Origin: G964020055 sp964020055
GTDB lineage: Bacteria > Pseudomonadota > Alphaproteobacteria > WRAU01 > Hepatincolaceae
DNA length: 64,000 bases
Assembly: GCA_964020055.1 (NCBI GenBank)
Contig: OZ026533.1
Coordinates: 124,001 to 188,000 of the forward strand
Reading direction: 5' to 3'
Shown: one piece after another, positions 16,436-26,612 of the stretch
How the letters are laid out: each line of letters opens with the position of its first letter
Position numbering within the stretch: position 1 is the first letter of the stretch
Program-made: the position numbers and the translations under genes
The notes under the pieces: generated by a model
Told to the model about the DNA's origin: nothing
Seen by the model: only the letters and a program-made list of their open reading frames with translations
Database searches by the model: none

Positions 16436-17986
16436 ATGTTATTTGAAAATATTATAAAAAATTTAAATTATGATATTGTAGCTTCTAATTATGAAGAGTT
16501 AAAAAATATAGATATAGCAGAAATTGTAGATAATAGCTGTGTGATAGATAGCTCAGTTAATAGTATTTTTGTAGCTATATCGGGTTATACACAAAATGGT
16601 ATTAATTACATAAAAGATGCTATTAAAAAAAATGTAAAAATAATAGTAGTAGATATTCAAAATAAAAAAGATATAGATAAATTAGATATAGACAGCTTAT
16701 TTAAAGATAATAAAATAATTTTTGTAAATAATGTAAGAAAGTTTTTTGCAGAAGTAACTTTTTTATTAATAAATGATAAAATACCCCAAAACATATTAGC
16801 TGTAACAGGAACAAATGGTAAAACATCTGTAGTTTCAATAACTAGTCAAATTTTAGTACTTTTAAAGAAAAATATTATTCATTGTGGTACTTTAGGTATT
16901 TTCATACAAAATGAAAAATATTCTGATAGTCTAACAACCCCAAATCCATACCTTTTAAAAAATGCATTAATTGAAAAAAACAGTAATAAAAATGAATATT
17001 TGATTTTAGAAGCTTCAAGTCAGGGTATTTCCCAAGATCGTATTTCAGGGCTTAAGTTTCAAGCACTGGGATTTACAAATTTAACTCAAGATCATTTAGA
17101 TTATCATGGAGACATAGATAATTACTTCAAAACAAAACAATCTTTGTTTATGAATTCATCTGCGAAAAATGTAGTTATAAATACAGATGATGAATATGGC
17201 ATTATACTTGAGCAAGAGTGTAGAAAAAAATCAATAAATATAATTTCTTATGGTTATAAAGCTAAAGATATAATAATAAAAAAAATAATAAACAATTTAA
17301 GTGAAAAAACACAAGAAGTACACTTAAATTACAAGAACAAAGATTATAAGTTTTCTATAAATTTATTAGGTTCCTATCAAATTTATAATTTATGTTGTGC
17401 TGTAGGTTTATTATTAAGTTGTGGTTTTACTTTTGATAAAATCATAAAATGTGTAAGTAAATTAACACAGATTCCAGGTAGATTAACACTATTGAAAAGT
17501 AATACAATAGGATCTATTTTTATAGATTATGCTCATACTCCTGATGCTATAGAAGAAGTTTTGAAGAATTTACAAACATCAAAGCCTAAACAATTAAAAA
17601 TATTATTTGGCTGTGGAGGCAATAGAGATGAAGGTAAAAGAGCATTAATGGGTATAAAATCAGTTCTAAATAGCGATGTAGTTTATGTTACAGATGATAA
17701 TCCAAGGTACGAAGATCCACAAAAAATAAGAAAACAAATATTATCTGCTATTGATGATTTTATTTATAACAATAAAATAAAAAATAAAATAATATTAGAA
17801 TTCTCAGATCGTAAGAAGGCTATTGAACAAGCAATTATTGATTTGAAAGAAAATGAAATTCTTTTAATAGCAGGTAAAGGTCATGAAGAAATACAAATAA
17901 TTGATGGTGATCATATAATTTTCAACGAAACAGAGATTTGTAATAATATTTTGAAAAGATTAGGAAGGTTTAAATATGGCAATTGA
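16436..17986 (+). CDS. murE: UDP-MurNAc-tripeptide synthetase MurE
   Basis: MurE adds the third amino acid to UDP-MurNAc-L-Ala-D-Glu with ATP. The 516 residues carry the ATP loop TGTNGKTSV near residue 123, DHLDYHG near 221 and the DNPR motif near 420-423. DNPR marks enzymes that add meso-diaminopimelate, so the wall is inferred to be of the usual Gram-negative A1-gamma type. The gene overlaps the start of murF by 11 bases, implying translational coupling. Confidence 0.96.
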   Translation: MLFENIIKNLNYDIVASNYEELKNIDIAEIVDNSCVIDSSVNSIFVAISGYTQNGINYIKDAIKKNVKIIVVDIQNKKDIDKLDIDSLFKDNKIIFVNNVRKFFAEVTFLLINDKIPQNILAVTGTNGKTSVVSITSQILVLLKKNIIHCGTLGIFIQNEKYSDSLTTPNPYLLKNALIEKNSNKNEYLILEASSQGISQDRISGLKFQALGFTNLTQDHLDYHGDIDNYFKTKQSLFMNSSAKNVVINTDDEYGIILEQECRKKSINIISYGYKAKDIIIKKIINNLSEKTQEVHLNYKNKDYKFSINLLGSYQIYNLCCAVGLLLSCGFTFDKIIKCVSKLTQIPGRLTLLKSNTIGSIFIDYAHTPDAIEEVLKNLQTSKPKQLKILFGCGGNRDEGKRALMGIKSVLNSDVVYVTDDNPRYEDPQKIRKQILSAIDDFIYNNKIKNKIILEFSDRKKAIEQAIIDLKENEILLIAGKGHEEIQIIDGDHIIFNETEICNNILKRLGRFKYGN

Positions 17987-19403
17987 AATGAATATTTTAA
18001 ACCAAAATGATTGTGCAAAAATTACAAATGGATTTTTTATTGGTAAGTTTAAATTTACTAAATTATCAATAAATAGTAATACTATTCTTAAAAATGAAAT
18101 TTTTTTAGCTATCAAAGGAAAAAATTTAGATGGGCATGATTATGTAAACCAAGCATTCAAAAACGGTGCTCAAGCTGCAATAGTAAATGAACAATTTTAC
18201 AATCTTCATAAAGATAGATATAAAGATAATAACTTATTAGTTGTTAAAGATACTTATAAAGCATTAGTTGATATCGCTAATTTTAAAAGAACAACTTTTA
18301 AAGGAAAAGTTGTTGCTATTACTGGAAGTATGGGAAAGACTACATTAAAAGAAATGTTAGTTTGTTGTCTTTCTAAATACTATAAAGTGCATTATACAGT
18401 TGGTAATTATAATAATCATATAGGTTTACCTCTTTGTTTGAGTAATTTAGATAATTCTTATGATATATCTGTTTTAGAGCTTGGAATGAGTTCTGAAGGT
18501 GAGATATCTTTTTTATCTAATTTAGTTAAGCCTCATATAGCAACAATCACAGAAGTTACAGCTGCTCATTTAGAATTTTTTTCTTCTATTGACGATATTT
18601 TGAAAGCTAAGTTAGAAATATTAGAAGGTTTATCTCCACAATCTTGTTTTTTCATAAATAAGTCGAGTTTATATTTTAAAAAAGTTTATGAATCTTTAAA
18701 AGAAAGAAATTTAAAAAATATAATTTACTTTAATGATGAATCAGTTTCTGAAGAATCTACTGTTATCTTATCATATGAAGTATTATTTAAAAACTATAAG
18801 AATTTCCAAACTATTGTTAAAGCTAATATACAAAATGAAGAAATCTCATATGTTTTGAACTCTATATATGATCATAATATTATGCTTTCTTGTCTTGCAT
18901 TATCAATAGGTAAAACCTTGAAATGTCCCATGGATAATTTAATAGAAGGAATAAAAAGTTTTAGTCCTTTAACAGGAAGAGGAAACCTTTTTAATTTAAA
19001 ACTCAATACACATGATGTTTTAGTAATAAACGATAGTTATAATGCTAATTATAAGTCTATGACAGCAGCAATTTTAGCTACAAATAGAATAAAAGGTTAT
19101 AATAAAATATTAATATTAGGTGAAATGTTAGAATTAGGAGACTTTTCTAATACTTTACATGAAAAATTATATGAACCAATTTCAAATTCTAATTCAGATT
19201 TAGTGTTATTATTAGGCTCTAATATGAAAAACTTGTACAAGTTACTTAATACAAAAATTAATGTATTTTTGTCTATGTCATGGAATGAAGCATATGATAT
19301 TTTACTTAATGAAATTAAAGATAATTCTTTAATTTTATTAAAAGGAAGCAATTCTTCTGGTATATACAATATAGCAAATAGCTTATTATGTAATAAAAAA
19401 TAA
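17976..19403 (+). CDS. murF: UDP-MurNAc-tripeptide--D-Ala-D-Ala ligase MurF
   Basis: MurF joins D-Ala-D-Ala to the UDP-MurNAc tripeptide. The 475 residues include the ATP loop TGSMGKTTLKEML near residue 114, the VGNYNNHIGLPL box, ELGMSSEGEI and the NDSYNAN motif near 350, all typical of MurF. It overlaps murE by 11 bases and is followed by mraY after 23 bases, where GGAG provides a ribosome-binding site. It uses the dipeptide made by Ddl later in the cluster. Confidence 0.96.
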   Translation: MAIEMNILNQNDCAKITNGFFIGKFKFTKLSINSNTILKNEIFLAIKGKNLDGHDYVNQAFKNGAQAAIVNEQFYNLHKDRYKDNNLLVVKDTYKALVDIANFKRTTFKGKVVAITGSMGKTTLKEMLVCCLSKYYKVHYTVGNYNNHIGLPLCLSNLDNSYDISVLELGMSSEGEISFLSNLVKPHIATITEVTAAHLEFFSSIDDILKAKLEILEGLSPQSCFFINKSSLYFKKVYESLKERNLKNIIYFNDESVSEESTVILSYEVLFKNYKNFQTIVKANIQNEEISYVLNSIYDHNIMLSCLALSIGKTLKCPMDNLIEGIKSFSPLTGRGNLFNLKLNTHDVLVINDSYNANYKSMTAAILATNRIKGYNKILILGEMLELGDFSNTLHEKLYEPISNSNSDLVLLLGSNMKNLYKLLNTKINVFLSMSWNEAYDILLNEIKDNSLILLKGSNSSGIYNIANSLLCNKK

Positions 19404-19426
19404 TAATATTATATTCGGAGAAATAA

Positions 19427-20500
19427 ATGAGTTATTTTGCCTTTTGGTTTGATTATTTAGAGAATTTGCACTTAATATACAGAGCAGGTTTTAGTTTTAT
19501 TGTTGCTTGTATTTTGGTATTAGTATTGTGTAAATTTTTTATTCCTTTAATGCAAAAAAAATTCACGCAACCAATTAGAGAAGAAGGGCCCGATACTCAC
19601 ATGTCTAAAATCGGTACCCCAACTTTAGGCGGAGTAGTTTTATTTTTAGGATTTTTTATTTCGTGTTTTATTTGGATTTCAAGTTGGAATAATATAGTAC
19701 TTTCTATTTTAAGTGTTATTTTAGGTTTTTGTTTTCTTGGATTTATAGATGACATATTAAAGCTTACTTCTAATAGTAGTAAGGGATTAAGCGGTAAATT
19801 AAGACTTATAATAGGTTTTGTTATTTCTTTTTTGGGTTCATATGTAATTATTCAAGACATGCCCTCTCCAATAAGTTATTCTATATTTTTTCCTTATTTT
19901 TATAATTTTTTTATTAGTATAGGTATTACCTACTTATTTTTTACATCATTTGTTGTTGTAGCTTGTGCTAACTCTGTTAACTTATCTGATGGTTTAGATG
20001 GATTAGCTTCGTTATTAACTTTCACAATTTTTTCAACTTTTTTAATATTACTAACAATCATCATAATTCCTTTTAATCCTTTTCAAATAAGTTTAAGTTT
20101 TACAAAATATTTCCATGAAATACCTGAGATAGCTATAATATTAGCTTCTATAATGGGAGCTTTATTAGGGTTTCTTTGGTATAATAGTTATCCTGCTAAA
20201 ATATTTATGGGGGATGTTGGATCTTTAGGTTTAGGAGGAGCTTTAGGAATAATTTCTGTTGCTTTGAAGCAAGAATTATTTTTATTAGTAAGTTCGATAT
20301 TTATTATAATAGAAGCTCTTTCTGTTATTCTTCAGGTATACAGTTTTAAATTAAGAAAAAAAAGAATTTTTTTAATGGCACCAATTCACCATCATTTTGA
20401 AAAAAAAGGAATTCCTGAAAACAATGTGGTGATGAGAATTTGGATTTTTACTGTTATCATGTGCATTATTTCTTTATTAATGTTCACCCCAACAAATTAG
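19427..20500 (+). CDS. mraY: Phospho-MurNAc-pentapeptide transferase MraY
   Basis: MraY moves phospho-MurNAc-pentapeptide to undecaprenyl phosphate, giving lipid I on the inner face of the membrane. The 357-residue protein has ten predicted membrane helices and the family's catalytic loops: GTPTLGGVV near residue 62, the Asp pair in GFIDDILKL near 106, ANSVNLSDGLDGLA near 182, FMGDVGSLGLGG near 262 and MAPIHHHFEKKG near 317. It stands between murF and murD, in the standard place. Confidence 0.97.
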   Translation: MSYFAFWFDYLENLHLIYRAGFSFIVACILVLVLCKFFIPLMQKKFTQPIREEGPDTHMSKIGTPTLGGVVLFLGFFISCFIWISSWNNIVLSILSVILGFCFLGFIDDILKLTSNSSKGLSGKLRLIIGFVISFLGSYVIIQDMPSPISYSIFFPYFYNFFISIGITYLFFTSFVVVACANSVNLSDGLDGLASLLTFTIFSTFLILLTIIIIPFNPFQISLSFTKYFHEIPEIAIILASIMGALLGFLWYNSYPAKIFMGDVGSLGLGGALGIISVALKQELFLLVSSIFIIIEALSVILQVYSFKLRKKRIFLMAPIHHHFEKKGIPENNVVMRIWIFTVIMCIISLLMFTPTN

Positions 20501-20511
20501 TAGTAAATGCG

Positions 20512-21921
20512 ATGTCTGTAAGTCAGAAATATTTTTATGATACTTTAAAAATAATAAACAAAAAAATATACATTATTGGATTAGGCACCACTGGTATATC
20601 TGCTTTTAGATTTTTTTCTAAATACGATTTAAGTATAGCTTGCTGGGATGATAATTCAGAAGTTAGGGCAAAATTTTACAATCAGCATCAATTACAAAAT
20701 ATCATTGATTTTGATTTTACTAAAGTTGATTTCATAATAATTTCACCTGGAATATCTTTGTTTTATCCTGAAGATCATTATATTGTAAAGCAATGTAAAC
20801 TAAATAATATTCCTATATATACAGATATAGAAATATTTATGCTTTTATTTCCAAGTAAACATTATATAGGTGTTACAGGTACAAATGGAAAATCTACTGT
20901 TGTATCTTTATTACAGCATGTTTTTATAGAAAACAATATGAAATCTATACTTTGTGGTAATATAGGAACATCTCCATTAGATTTTGAAAATTCAACATTT
21001 GAAATTGTAATATTTGAGCTTTCCTCGTATCAGCTTGAGATAATGAGTTATAACGATAATGTAAAATTTAATATATCTATTTTATTAAATTTTACATCAG
21101 ATCATATAAGTTATCACGGTTCATTAGATAAATATTTTGCAGCCAAGAGTTTTATAATAAAAAACCAAACTAAAAATAATACTTTAATAGTGAATAAAGA
21201 AGTATTTACAAAATTACAAAAAATAAATTCAAAATTACAACAAAAAATTATACTTATATCAAAATGTGAAAAACATTATGATAAATTTGCAAAGGAAGTA
21301 TATTATACAGATAAAGATATTATATATTTTGGTAAGTATGTACTTGATTATACTAAATTAAAATATTTAAAAGGTGAACATAATGCTCAAAATATATGTT
21401 TTGTGATTACTTGTGCTAAGTTGTATGGGTTATCAACTCAAAATATAATAAAAAGTATAGAAAATTTCAAAGGGTTACCACATAGACAAGAATTTTTTTT
21501 ATCTTTCAGAGGTATAAATTTTATTAATGACTCTAAAAGTACAACTATTGATTCTAGTATTCAAGCGTTAAAAACTTTTGATGATAATATTTTTTTGATT
21601 TTAGGTGGACAAAGAAAAACTGATGATATTGATGATCTTTTACCATATTTAAAACAAACACACTTAGTATTACTTATTGGTTCTTCTGTAGATATTTTTT
21701 CATCTATTTTAAAAAATAATAACATTACTAATTTCGTAAAATGCGATACTATGTCAGTAGCAATAAATATAGCTTATGATTGTATAATTAATTCTGATTT
21801 AGAAAAAGCTACGATACTACTTTCTCCAGGATGTGCTTCTTTTGATCAATATAAAAATTTTATAGAGAGAGGAAATAACTTTAAAATGTTAGTTAAAAAT
21901 TTGGTAGAAAATGTTAATTAA
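20512..21921 (+). CDS. murD: UDP-MurNAc-L-alanine--D-glutamate ligase MurD
   Basis: MurD adds D-glutamate to UDP-MurNAc-L-Ala. I use ATG at 20512 (469 residues, normal for the family). The frame is open 72 bases further into mraY, but those codons have no family similarity. Motifs: IIGLGTTGIS near residue 20, the ATP loop GVTGTNGKSTVV near 120, NFTSDHISYHGS near 198 and NDSKSTTIDSS near 338. It starts 11 bases after the mraY stop codon and overlaps ftsW by 11 bases at its end. Confidence 0.95.
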   Translation: MSVSQKYFYDTLKIINKKIYIIGLGTTGISAFRFFSKYDLSIACWDDNSEVRAKFYNQHQLQNIIDFDFTKVDFIIISPGISLFYPEDHYIVKQCKLNNIPIYTDIEIFMLLFPSKHYIGVTGTNGKSTVVSLLQHVFIENNMKSILCGNIGTSPLDFENSTFEIVIFELSSYQLEIMSYNDNVKFNISILLNFTSDHISYHGSLDKYFAAKSFIIKNQTKNNTLIVNKEVFTKLQKINSKLQQKIILISKCEKHYDKFAKEVYYTDKDIIYFGKYVLDYTKLKYLKGEHNAQNICFVITCAKLYGLSTQNIIKSIENFKGLPHRQEFFLSFRGINFINDSKSTTIDSSIQALKTFDDNIFLILGGQRKTDDIDDLLPYLKQTHLVLLIGSSVDIFSSILKNNNITNFVKCDTMSVAINIAYDCIINSDLEKATILLSPGCASFDQYKNFIERGNNFKMLVKNLVENVN

Positions 21922-23038
21922 TAGAAAGCAAACAAATATTATTAGTAAATTTTGGTTGCAAGTTGATAAAACTATACTTTATTGTGTATTGATTTTACTG
22001 TTTCTTGGATCAATACTGATAGTTAGTTCATCACCTTTTGTTGCTATAAGAATAGGACAACCTGCTACATATTTTATATATAATCATATTAGATATATAA
22101 TGTTAGGTATTTTTACTATGATTTTTATTAGTTTACTAGATAAAAAATATATTTTTAAATATTCCATTTGGATTATGGGAATTTTTCTTGTTTTAATGTT
22201 AGTTGTAGTTTTATTAGGTACAGAGGTTAAAGGAGCCAAAAGATGGGTTCATTTTGCAGGTTTATCTTTACAACCTTCTGAATTTGCTAAAGCTTTTTAT
22301 CCGCTTTGTTTAGTATCGATCATTTGTTTTTTTAATACAGAAGTCAAAAATAAAATATTTAAGTATACACTTCTAATAGGTTTTCATGGCTTTTTTGTAA
22401 TTTTATTATTATTAGAACCTGATGTAGGAACAACATTCTTAGTAAGTTTAGTATTTTTATGTTTATTAGTTGCAGATAGGATAGGATTTATCTGGATAAT
22501 ATTGATATCTTTCATAGGAACAATTTTCATAGTATCATCGTATTTTATTTTTCCTCATGTGAACTACAGGATAAATGAATTTTTTATGAAGCAAAGAACT
22601 TACCAAGCTGAAAAAGCTATAGAAGCAATAGAGCGTGGAAAATTATTTGGAACAGGAGTTGGTCAAGGTAAAATAAAACAATATATTCCTGATGCCCATA
22701 CCGATTTTATTTTCACAATAGCTTCAGAAGAATTTGGAGTAGTCTTAAATATAATTATAATTATTTTATATTTAATTATTATTTTTAGAAGTTTATATAT
22801 TGTGACTAGTAAAAATAACATAAAAAATTTACTTGCAACTTTAGCATGTTGTTTGATTATTATATTTCAAACGTTCATTCATATTGCTTCTAATATTAGC
22901 TTGATACCAACAAAAGGAATGACGCTGCCACTTATATCGTATGGTGGTTCTTCTATGATTGGAACATCAATATTAATTGGTTTTATATTATGTCTAACCA
23001 AACGTAATATACAAAATATTATTTTGAAGGTAAAATAA
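21911..23038 (+). CDS. ftsW: Septal peptidoglycan glycosyltransferase FtsW
   Basis: FtsW is the SEDS-family polymerase that makes septal glycan strands from lipid II together with FtsI. It has 375 residues with about ten membrane segments. Signature stretches are KGAKRWVHFAGLSLQPSEFAK near residue 107 (split at the usual W and PSE), LLEPDVGTTFL near 165, YIPDAHTDFIFTIASEEFG near 257 (the catalytic-region Asp) and PLISYGGSSMIG near 340. It overlaps the murD 3' end by 11 bases. Confidence 0.96.
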   Translation: MLINRKQTNIISKFWLQVDKTILYCVLILLFLGSILIVSSSPFVAIRIGQPATYFIYNHIRYIMLGIFTMIFISLLDKKYIFKYSIWIMGIFLVLMLVVVLLGTEVKGAKRWVHFAGLSLQPSEFAKAFYPLCLVSIICFFNTEVKNKIFKYTLLIGFHGFFVILLLLEPDVGTTFLVSLVFLCLLVADRIGFIWIILISFIGTIFIVSSYFIFPHVNYRINEFFMKQRTYQAEKAIEAIERGKLFGTGVGQGKIKQYIPDAHTDFIFTIASEEFGVVLNIIIIILYLIIIFRSLYIVTSKNNIKNLLATLACCLIIIFQTFIHIASNISLIPTKGMTLPLISYGGSSMIGTSILIGFILCLTKRNIQNIILKVK

Positions 23039-23104
23039 CATTTTGTATATGATCAAGTTTGATAATAATATAATTAAGTATTTAATCTATATAGTGTTTT
23101 ATAA

Positions 23105-24244
23105 ATGATAAAAAGAATTTCTATAATAGCTGGTGGAACAGCAGGACATGTTTTTCCAGCTTTATCTGTAGCTTTGAGTTTAGCCAAAATACAAAATTAC
23201 AAAGTAAATATAGTTTTAGATAAAAGAGCATTTACAAAGTTTGCATATAAGATTACAACTACTTTCAAAGTAAATACAATTATAGTTACAGGTTTACATA
23301 AAAAAAATCCATTTTTTTTGATCAAAATGTGCTTTTTATTAATGCTTAGTTTTATTCAATCATTATTTTTCTTGATAAAATATAAAACATCTATGGTTGT
23401 TAGTTTTGGTGGGTATACTAGCGTTCCTGTAGGGATAGCGGTACAGTTTATTAATTTTTTTAAAAGAATATTTCGTTGTAAACCTATTATATTTGTTATA
23501 CATGAACAAAATGCAATATTGGGTAAATCAAATAAAATTTTATCTAAATATGCAAATAAGATATTTTTAACATTCAAAGATACAAAAGGATTAGTAGAAA
23601 AATCTAAAAATAAAACTTTGGTAGTTGGTCTTCCTGTAAGAGATGATTTTTACTCATTTTTTGAGAATAATCATAAAATTTCATATAATCATCCAGAAAG
23701 TCAAATTAAAATATTAGTTTTAGGAGGATCTTTAGGCGCACAAATCTTTGCAAGTACAATTCCTGAAGCTTTTAGAAAGCTAAATTCAGAAACTCAAAAA
23801 AAATTTGTAGTATATCATCAATGTAGAGAAGAATATGTAGATGATGTAAAACATTTGTGGAATAAGACAGCAACAAAAGTATATATAAAATCTTTTTTTG
23901 ATAATATAGCCGAAATAATGCACGATGTTGATGTTATAGTTACAAGATCTGGAGCATCTACAGTAAGTGAAATTACTATTTTAGGTAAGTATGCTATATA
24001 TGTACCTTTTAAAAAAGCAGCAGCTAATCATCAATATTATAACGCATTATGGGCGGTTGAGAATAACTCTTCAAGTATAGTATTAGAAGATAATTTTAAT
24101 GAAAATTCTTTTTCAAAAATTTTGAATAAATTAGTTTTGAAAGATTATTTGGATAACAAAAATCAGTTATCTTTTACTGCACGAAACAAGAAAAATGCAA
24201 CAAATATAATTACAAATGAAATAAATAAATTATTTATCAATTGA
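23105..24244 (+). CDS. murG: Lipid II synthase MurG
   Basis: MurG is the GT-B enzyme that adds GlcNAc to lipid I, giving lipid II, at the inner membrane surface. Seen in its 379 residues: the N-terminal glycine loop IIAGGTAGHVFPALSVA (residues 7-23), FGGYTSVP near 101, HEQNAILGKSN near 133, LGGSLGAQIF near 207 and the donor-binding TRSGASTVSEI near 282. It follows ftsW after 66 bases and precedes murC. Confidence 0.96.
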   Translation: MIKRISIIAGGTAGHVFPALSVALSLAKIQNYKVNIVLDKRAFTKFAYKITTTFKVNTIIVTGLHKKNPFFLIKMCFLLMLSFIQSLFFLIKYKTSMVVSFGGYTSVPVGIAVQFINFFKRIFRCKPIIFVIHEQNAILGKSNKILSKYANKIFLTFKDTKGLVEKSKNKTLVVGLPVRDDFYSFFENNHKISYNHPESQIKILVLGGSLGAQIFASTIPEAFRKLNSETQKKFVVYHQCREEYVDDVKHLWNKTATKVYIKSFFDNIAEIMHDVDVIVTRSGASTVSEITILGKYAIYVPFKKAAANHQYYNALWAVENNSSSIVLEDNFNENSFSKILNKLVLKDYLDNKNQLSFTARNKKNATNIITNEINKLFIN

Positions 24245-24287
24245 TTTGTATATAAGCTTAAAAATTTAATAATGGATAAAAAAAACA

Positions 24288-25712
24288 ATGATAAATTTAT
24301 GTAAAATACCGTTTTCTAAAGTAAAATGTATACATTTCACAGGTATTGGTGGTATAGGTATGAGTGGTATAGCTTCTTTATTCAAAAAAATAGGTTTTGA
24401 TGTTCAAGGAAGTGATATAAAACCTAATCAAAACACAGAACGTTTAGAGCAATTAGGAATAAAGATATTTGATAGCCAACAAGCAAATAATATACAAAAC
24501 GCAGATGTTGTAGTAATTTCATCTGCTATAAAAAAAGATAATGTAGAATATATAGAAGCACAAAAACAAGGCATTCCCATATTAAGAAGAAGTAGGATGT
24601 TAGCAGAGCTAATGAGGTCAAAATGGGGTATTGCAGTATCTGGAACCCATGGAAAAACTACTATAACATCTTTGATATCACACATTTTGTCCTATACAGG
24701 TAAAGACCCAACAGCAGTTATAGGTGGTATTGTGAATGAGTGGAAAGATAATTCTAGGTATGGTTCCAGTAATTGGATGGTTGCAGAAAGTGATGAATCA
24801 GATGGTTTCTTTTTAGATTTACCAGCTACAATTGCTGTTGTTAGTAATATTGAATCTGAGCATATGGAATTTTACAAATCACATGAAAATTTATTAAATT
24901 ATTTTAAATCATTTGTAAATAAAATACCTTTTTATGGTTTTGTAGTTGTATGTGCAGATGATAAAGGAGTTCAAAGTATTTTACCATTTATAAAAGAAAA
25001 TAATAGAGTAATAACCTATGGTACTTCCAAACATGTTGATTATAGAATAACTAATATTAGGTTTGATAAAAAAATAACAACCTTAGATATTCATAGTAAT
25101 TATGCAAATAAAAATGAAGTTATTACAAATGTAGAAGTACCTATGCATGGTAAACATAATGTTTTGAATGTTGTAGCTTCTATAGTTGTAGCCAAAAATA
25201 TTGGTCTTAAAGATCAGGAAATAAAAAAATCTTTAAAATGCTTTAGTGGAGTTAAACGTAGATTTACAAATATAGGTGAGCAAGATGGGGTATCTTTCAT
25301 AGATGATTACGCTCACCATCCAACAGAAATAAAAGCCGCTTTAGAAACAGCAAATACGTTATTAGTAGAGGGAAAAAAAATAGTAGCTATATTACAACCT
25401 CACAAGTATTCACGTTTAAAAACCCATTTCAAAGAATTTTCTTTATCTTTTAATACAGTAGATTATGTTATTGTATTAGATGTATATCCTGCTGGAGAAA
25501 CACCAATAAAAGGTTTTTCTGGTTTAGATTTAGCACAAAATATGTCAAGGTATGGACATAAAGGTGTCATTTATATAAAGTCAACAAATGAAATTATAGA
25601 TACAATTAAAAAGTTTAATTCAAATAATGAAATTGCCTTAGCAGTTTTTTTAGGGGCAGGTAGCATAAGTTCAATAGCACATCAAGTTTACAATAATTAT
25701 AAAACATCATAA
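24288..25712 (+). CDS. murC: UDP-N-acetylmuramate--L-alanine ligase MurC
   Basis: MurC adds the first amino acid, L-Ala, to UDP-MurNAc. The 474 residues carry the N-terminal FTGIGGIGMSGIA near residue 17, the ATP loop SGTHGKTTITSL near 116, ESDESDGFF near 168 and DDYAHHPTEIKA near 343. Length and motif order are standard. murB follows after six bases, so the two are tightly coupled. Confidence 0.97.
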   Translation: MINLCKIPFSKVKCIHFTGIGGIGMSGIASLFKKIGFDVQGSDIKPNQNTERLEQLGIKIFDSQQANNIQNADVVVISSAIKKDNVEYIEAQKQGIPILRRSRMLAELMRSKWGIAVSGTHGKTTITSLISHILSYTGKDPTAVIGGIVNEWKDNSRYGSSNWMVAESDESDGFFLDLPATIAVVSNIESEHMEFYKSHENLLNYFKSFVNKIPFYGFVVVCADDKGVQSILPFIKENNRVITYGTSKHVDYRITNIRFDKKITTLDIHSNYANKNEVITNVEVPMHGKHNVLNVVASIVVAKNIGLKDQEIKKSLKCFSGVKRRFTNIGEQDGVSFIDDYAHHPTEIKAALETANTLLVEGKKIVAILQPHKYSRLKTHFKEFSLSFNTVDYVIVLDVYPAGETPIKGFSGLDLAQNMSRYGHKGVIYIKSTNEIIDTIKKFNSNNEIALAVFLGAGSISSIAHQVYNNYKTS

Positions 25713-25718
25713 TATATT

Positions 25719-26612
25719 ATGGAACACTTGAAACTATTATTAAAAGGTGAATTAAAAGAAAATTATCCATTAAAGAATCTTTCATGGTTCAAAGTTGGTG
25801 GTAATGCCGAATATTTTTTTTCGCCTATTGATGCAGATGATTTATTACTTTTTATTAAGAAGAAACCTAAAAATTTACCTATTCATATAATAGGAGCAGG
25901 ATCTAATACTTTAATAAGGGATAAAGGATTTTCTGGTTGTATTATCAAATTAAACCAGCTAAATAAAATAGATTTAGTTACAAAAGATACAATATATATT
26001 GAAAGCGGCTGTTTAAACACTTCACTAGTTTTTTTTGCTAAAAAGCATAACATTACAAATTTTGAATTTTTATCTGGTATTCCTGGTACTATTGGAGGAG
26101 CTTTAGCTATGAACGCTGGTTGTTTTAACCTAGAAATGAAAGATATAGTATTAAGTATTAAAGTTTATGATATATATACAGATAAGATAATTAATTTAGA
26201 TAATAAAGAGATTAATTTTCATTATAGGGGTAACGGATTGAAAGAAGGTATGATTTTTATATCTACCATTTTGAAAGGTTGCTTATCAAAATTAGATGAA
26301 ATTAATAAAAAATTAGAACATATAAAAAACCAAAGAGAACATAATCAACCTAAAAAGGTTTTAACAGGCGGTTCTACTTTTGCAAATCCCAATTGTAATT
26401 TAAAAGCATGGCAATTAATAGATAAAGTTGGCTTAAGAGGGTACAAAATTGGCGGGGCTAGTTTTTCAGAAAAACATTGTAACTTTCTACTAAATGATGG
26501 TACCGCAACTTCAAAAGATATAGAAGATTTGATTGCTTTAGCTAAAGAAAAAGTTTCAAAAGAATTTAATATTATTTTGAAAGAAGAGATAAAAATAATA
26601 GGTACAAAATAA
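25719..26612 (+). CDS. murB: UDP-N-acetylenolpyruvoylglucosamine reductase MurB
   Basis: MurB is an FAD enzyme that reduces the MurA product to UDP-MurNAc with NADPH. In 297 residues it shows NLSWFKVGGNAEYF near residue 20, the FAD-binding GAGSNTLIRDKGFSG near 60, SGIPGTIGGALAMNAG near 109, the GGSTFANP motif with the catalytic-type Ser near 217, and ISFSEKHCNF-like GGASFSEKHCNFLLN near 245. Its stop codon overlaps the ddl start by one base (TAATG). Confidence 0.96.
   Translation: MEHLKLLLKGELKENYPLKNLSWFKVGGNAEYFFSPIDADDLLLFIKKKPKNLPIHIIGAGSNTLIRDKGFSGCIIKLNQLNKIDLVTKDTIYIESGCLNTSLVFFAKKHNITNFEFLSGIPGTIGGALAMNAGCFNLEMKDIVLSIKVYDIYTDKIINLDNKEINFHYRGNGLKEGMIFISTILKGCLSKLDEINKKLEHIKNQREHNQPKKVLTGGSTFANPNCNLKAWQLIDKVGLRGYKIGGASFSEKHCNFLLNDGTATSKDIEDLIALAKEKVSKEFNIILKEEIKIIGTK

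Noticed and set aside
20440..20511. 5' extension of murD into mraY
   Set aside because: The 24 extra codons overlap mraY in another frame and show no MurD similarity; ATG 20512 gives the normal N terminus.
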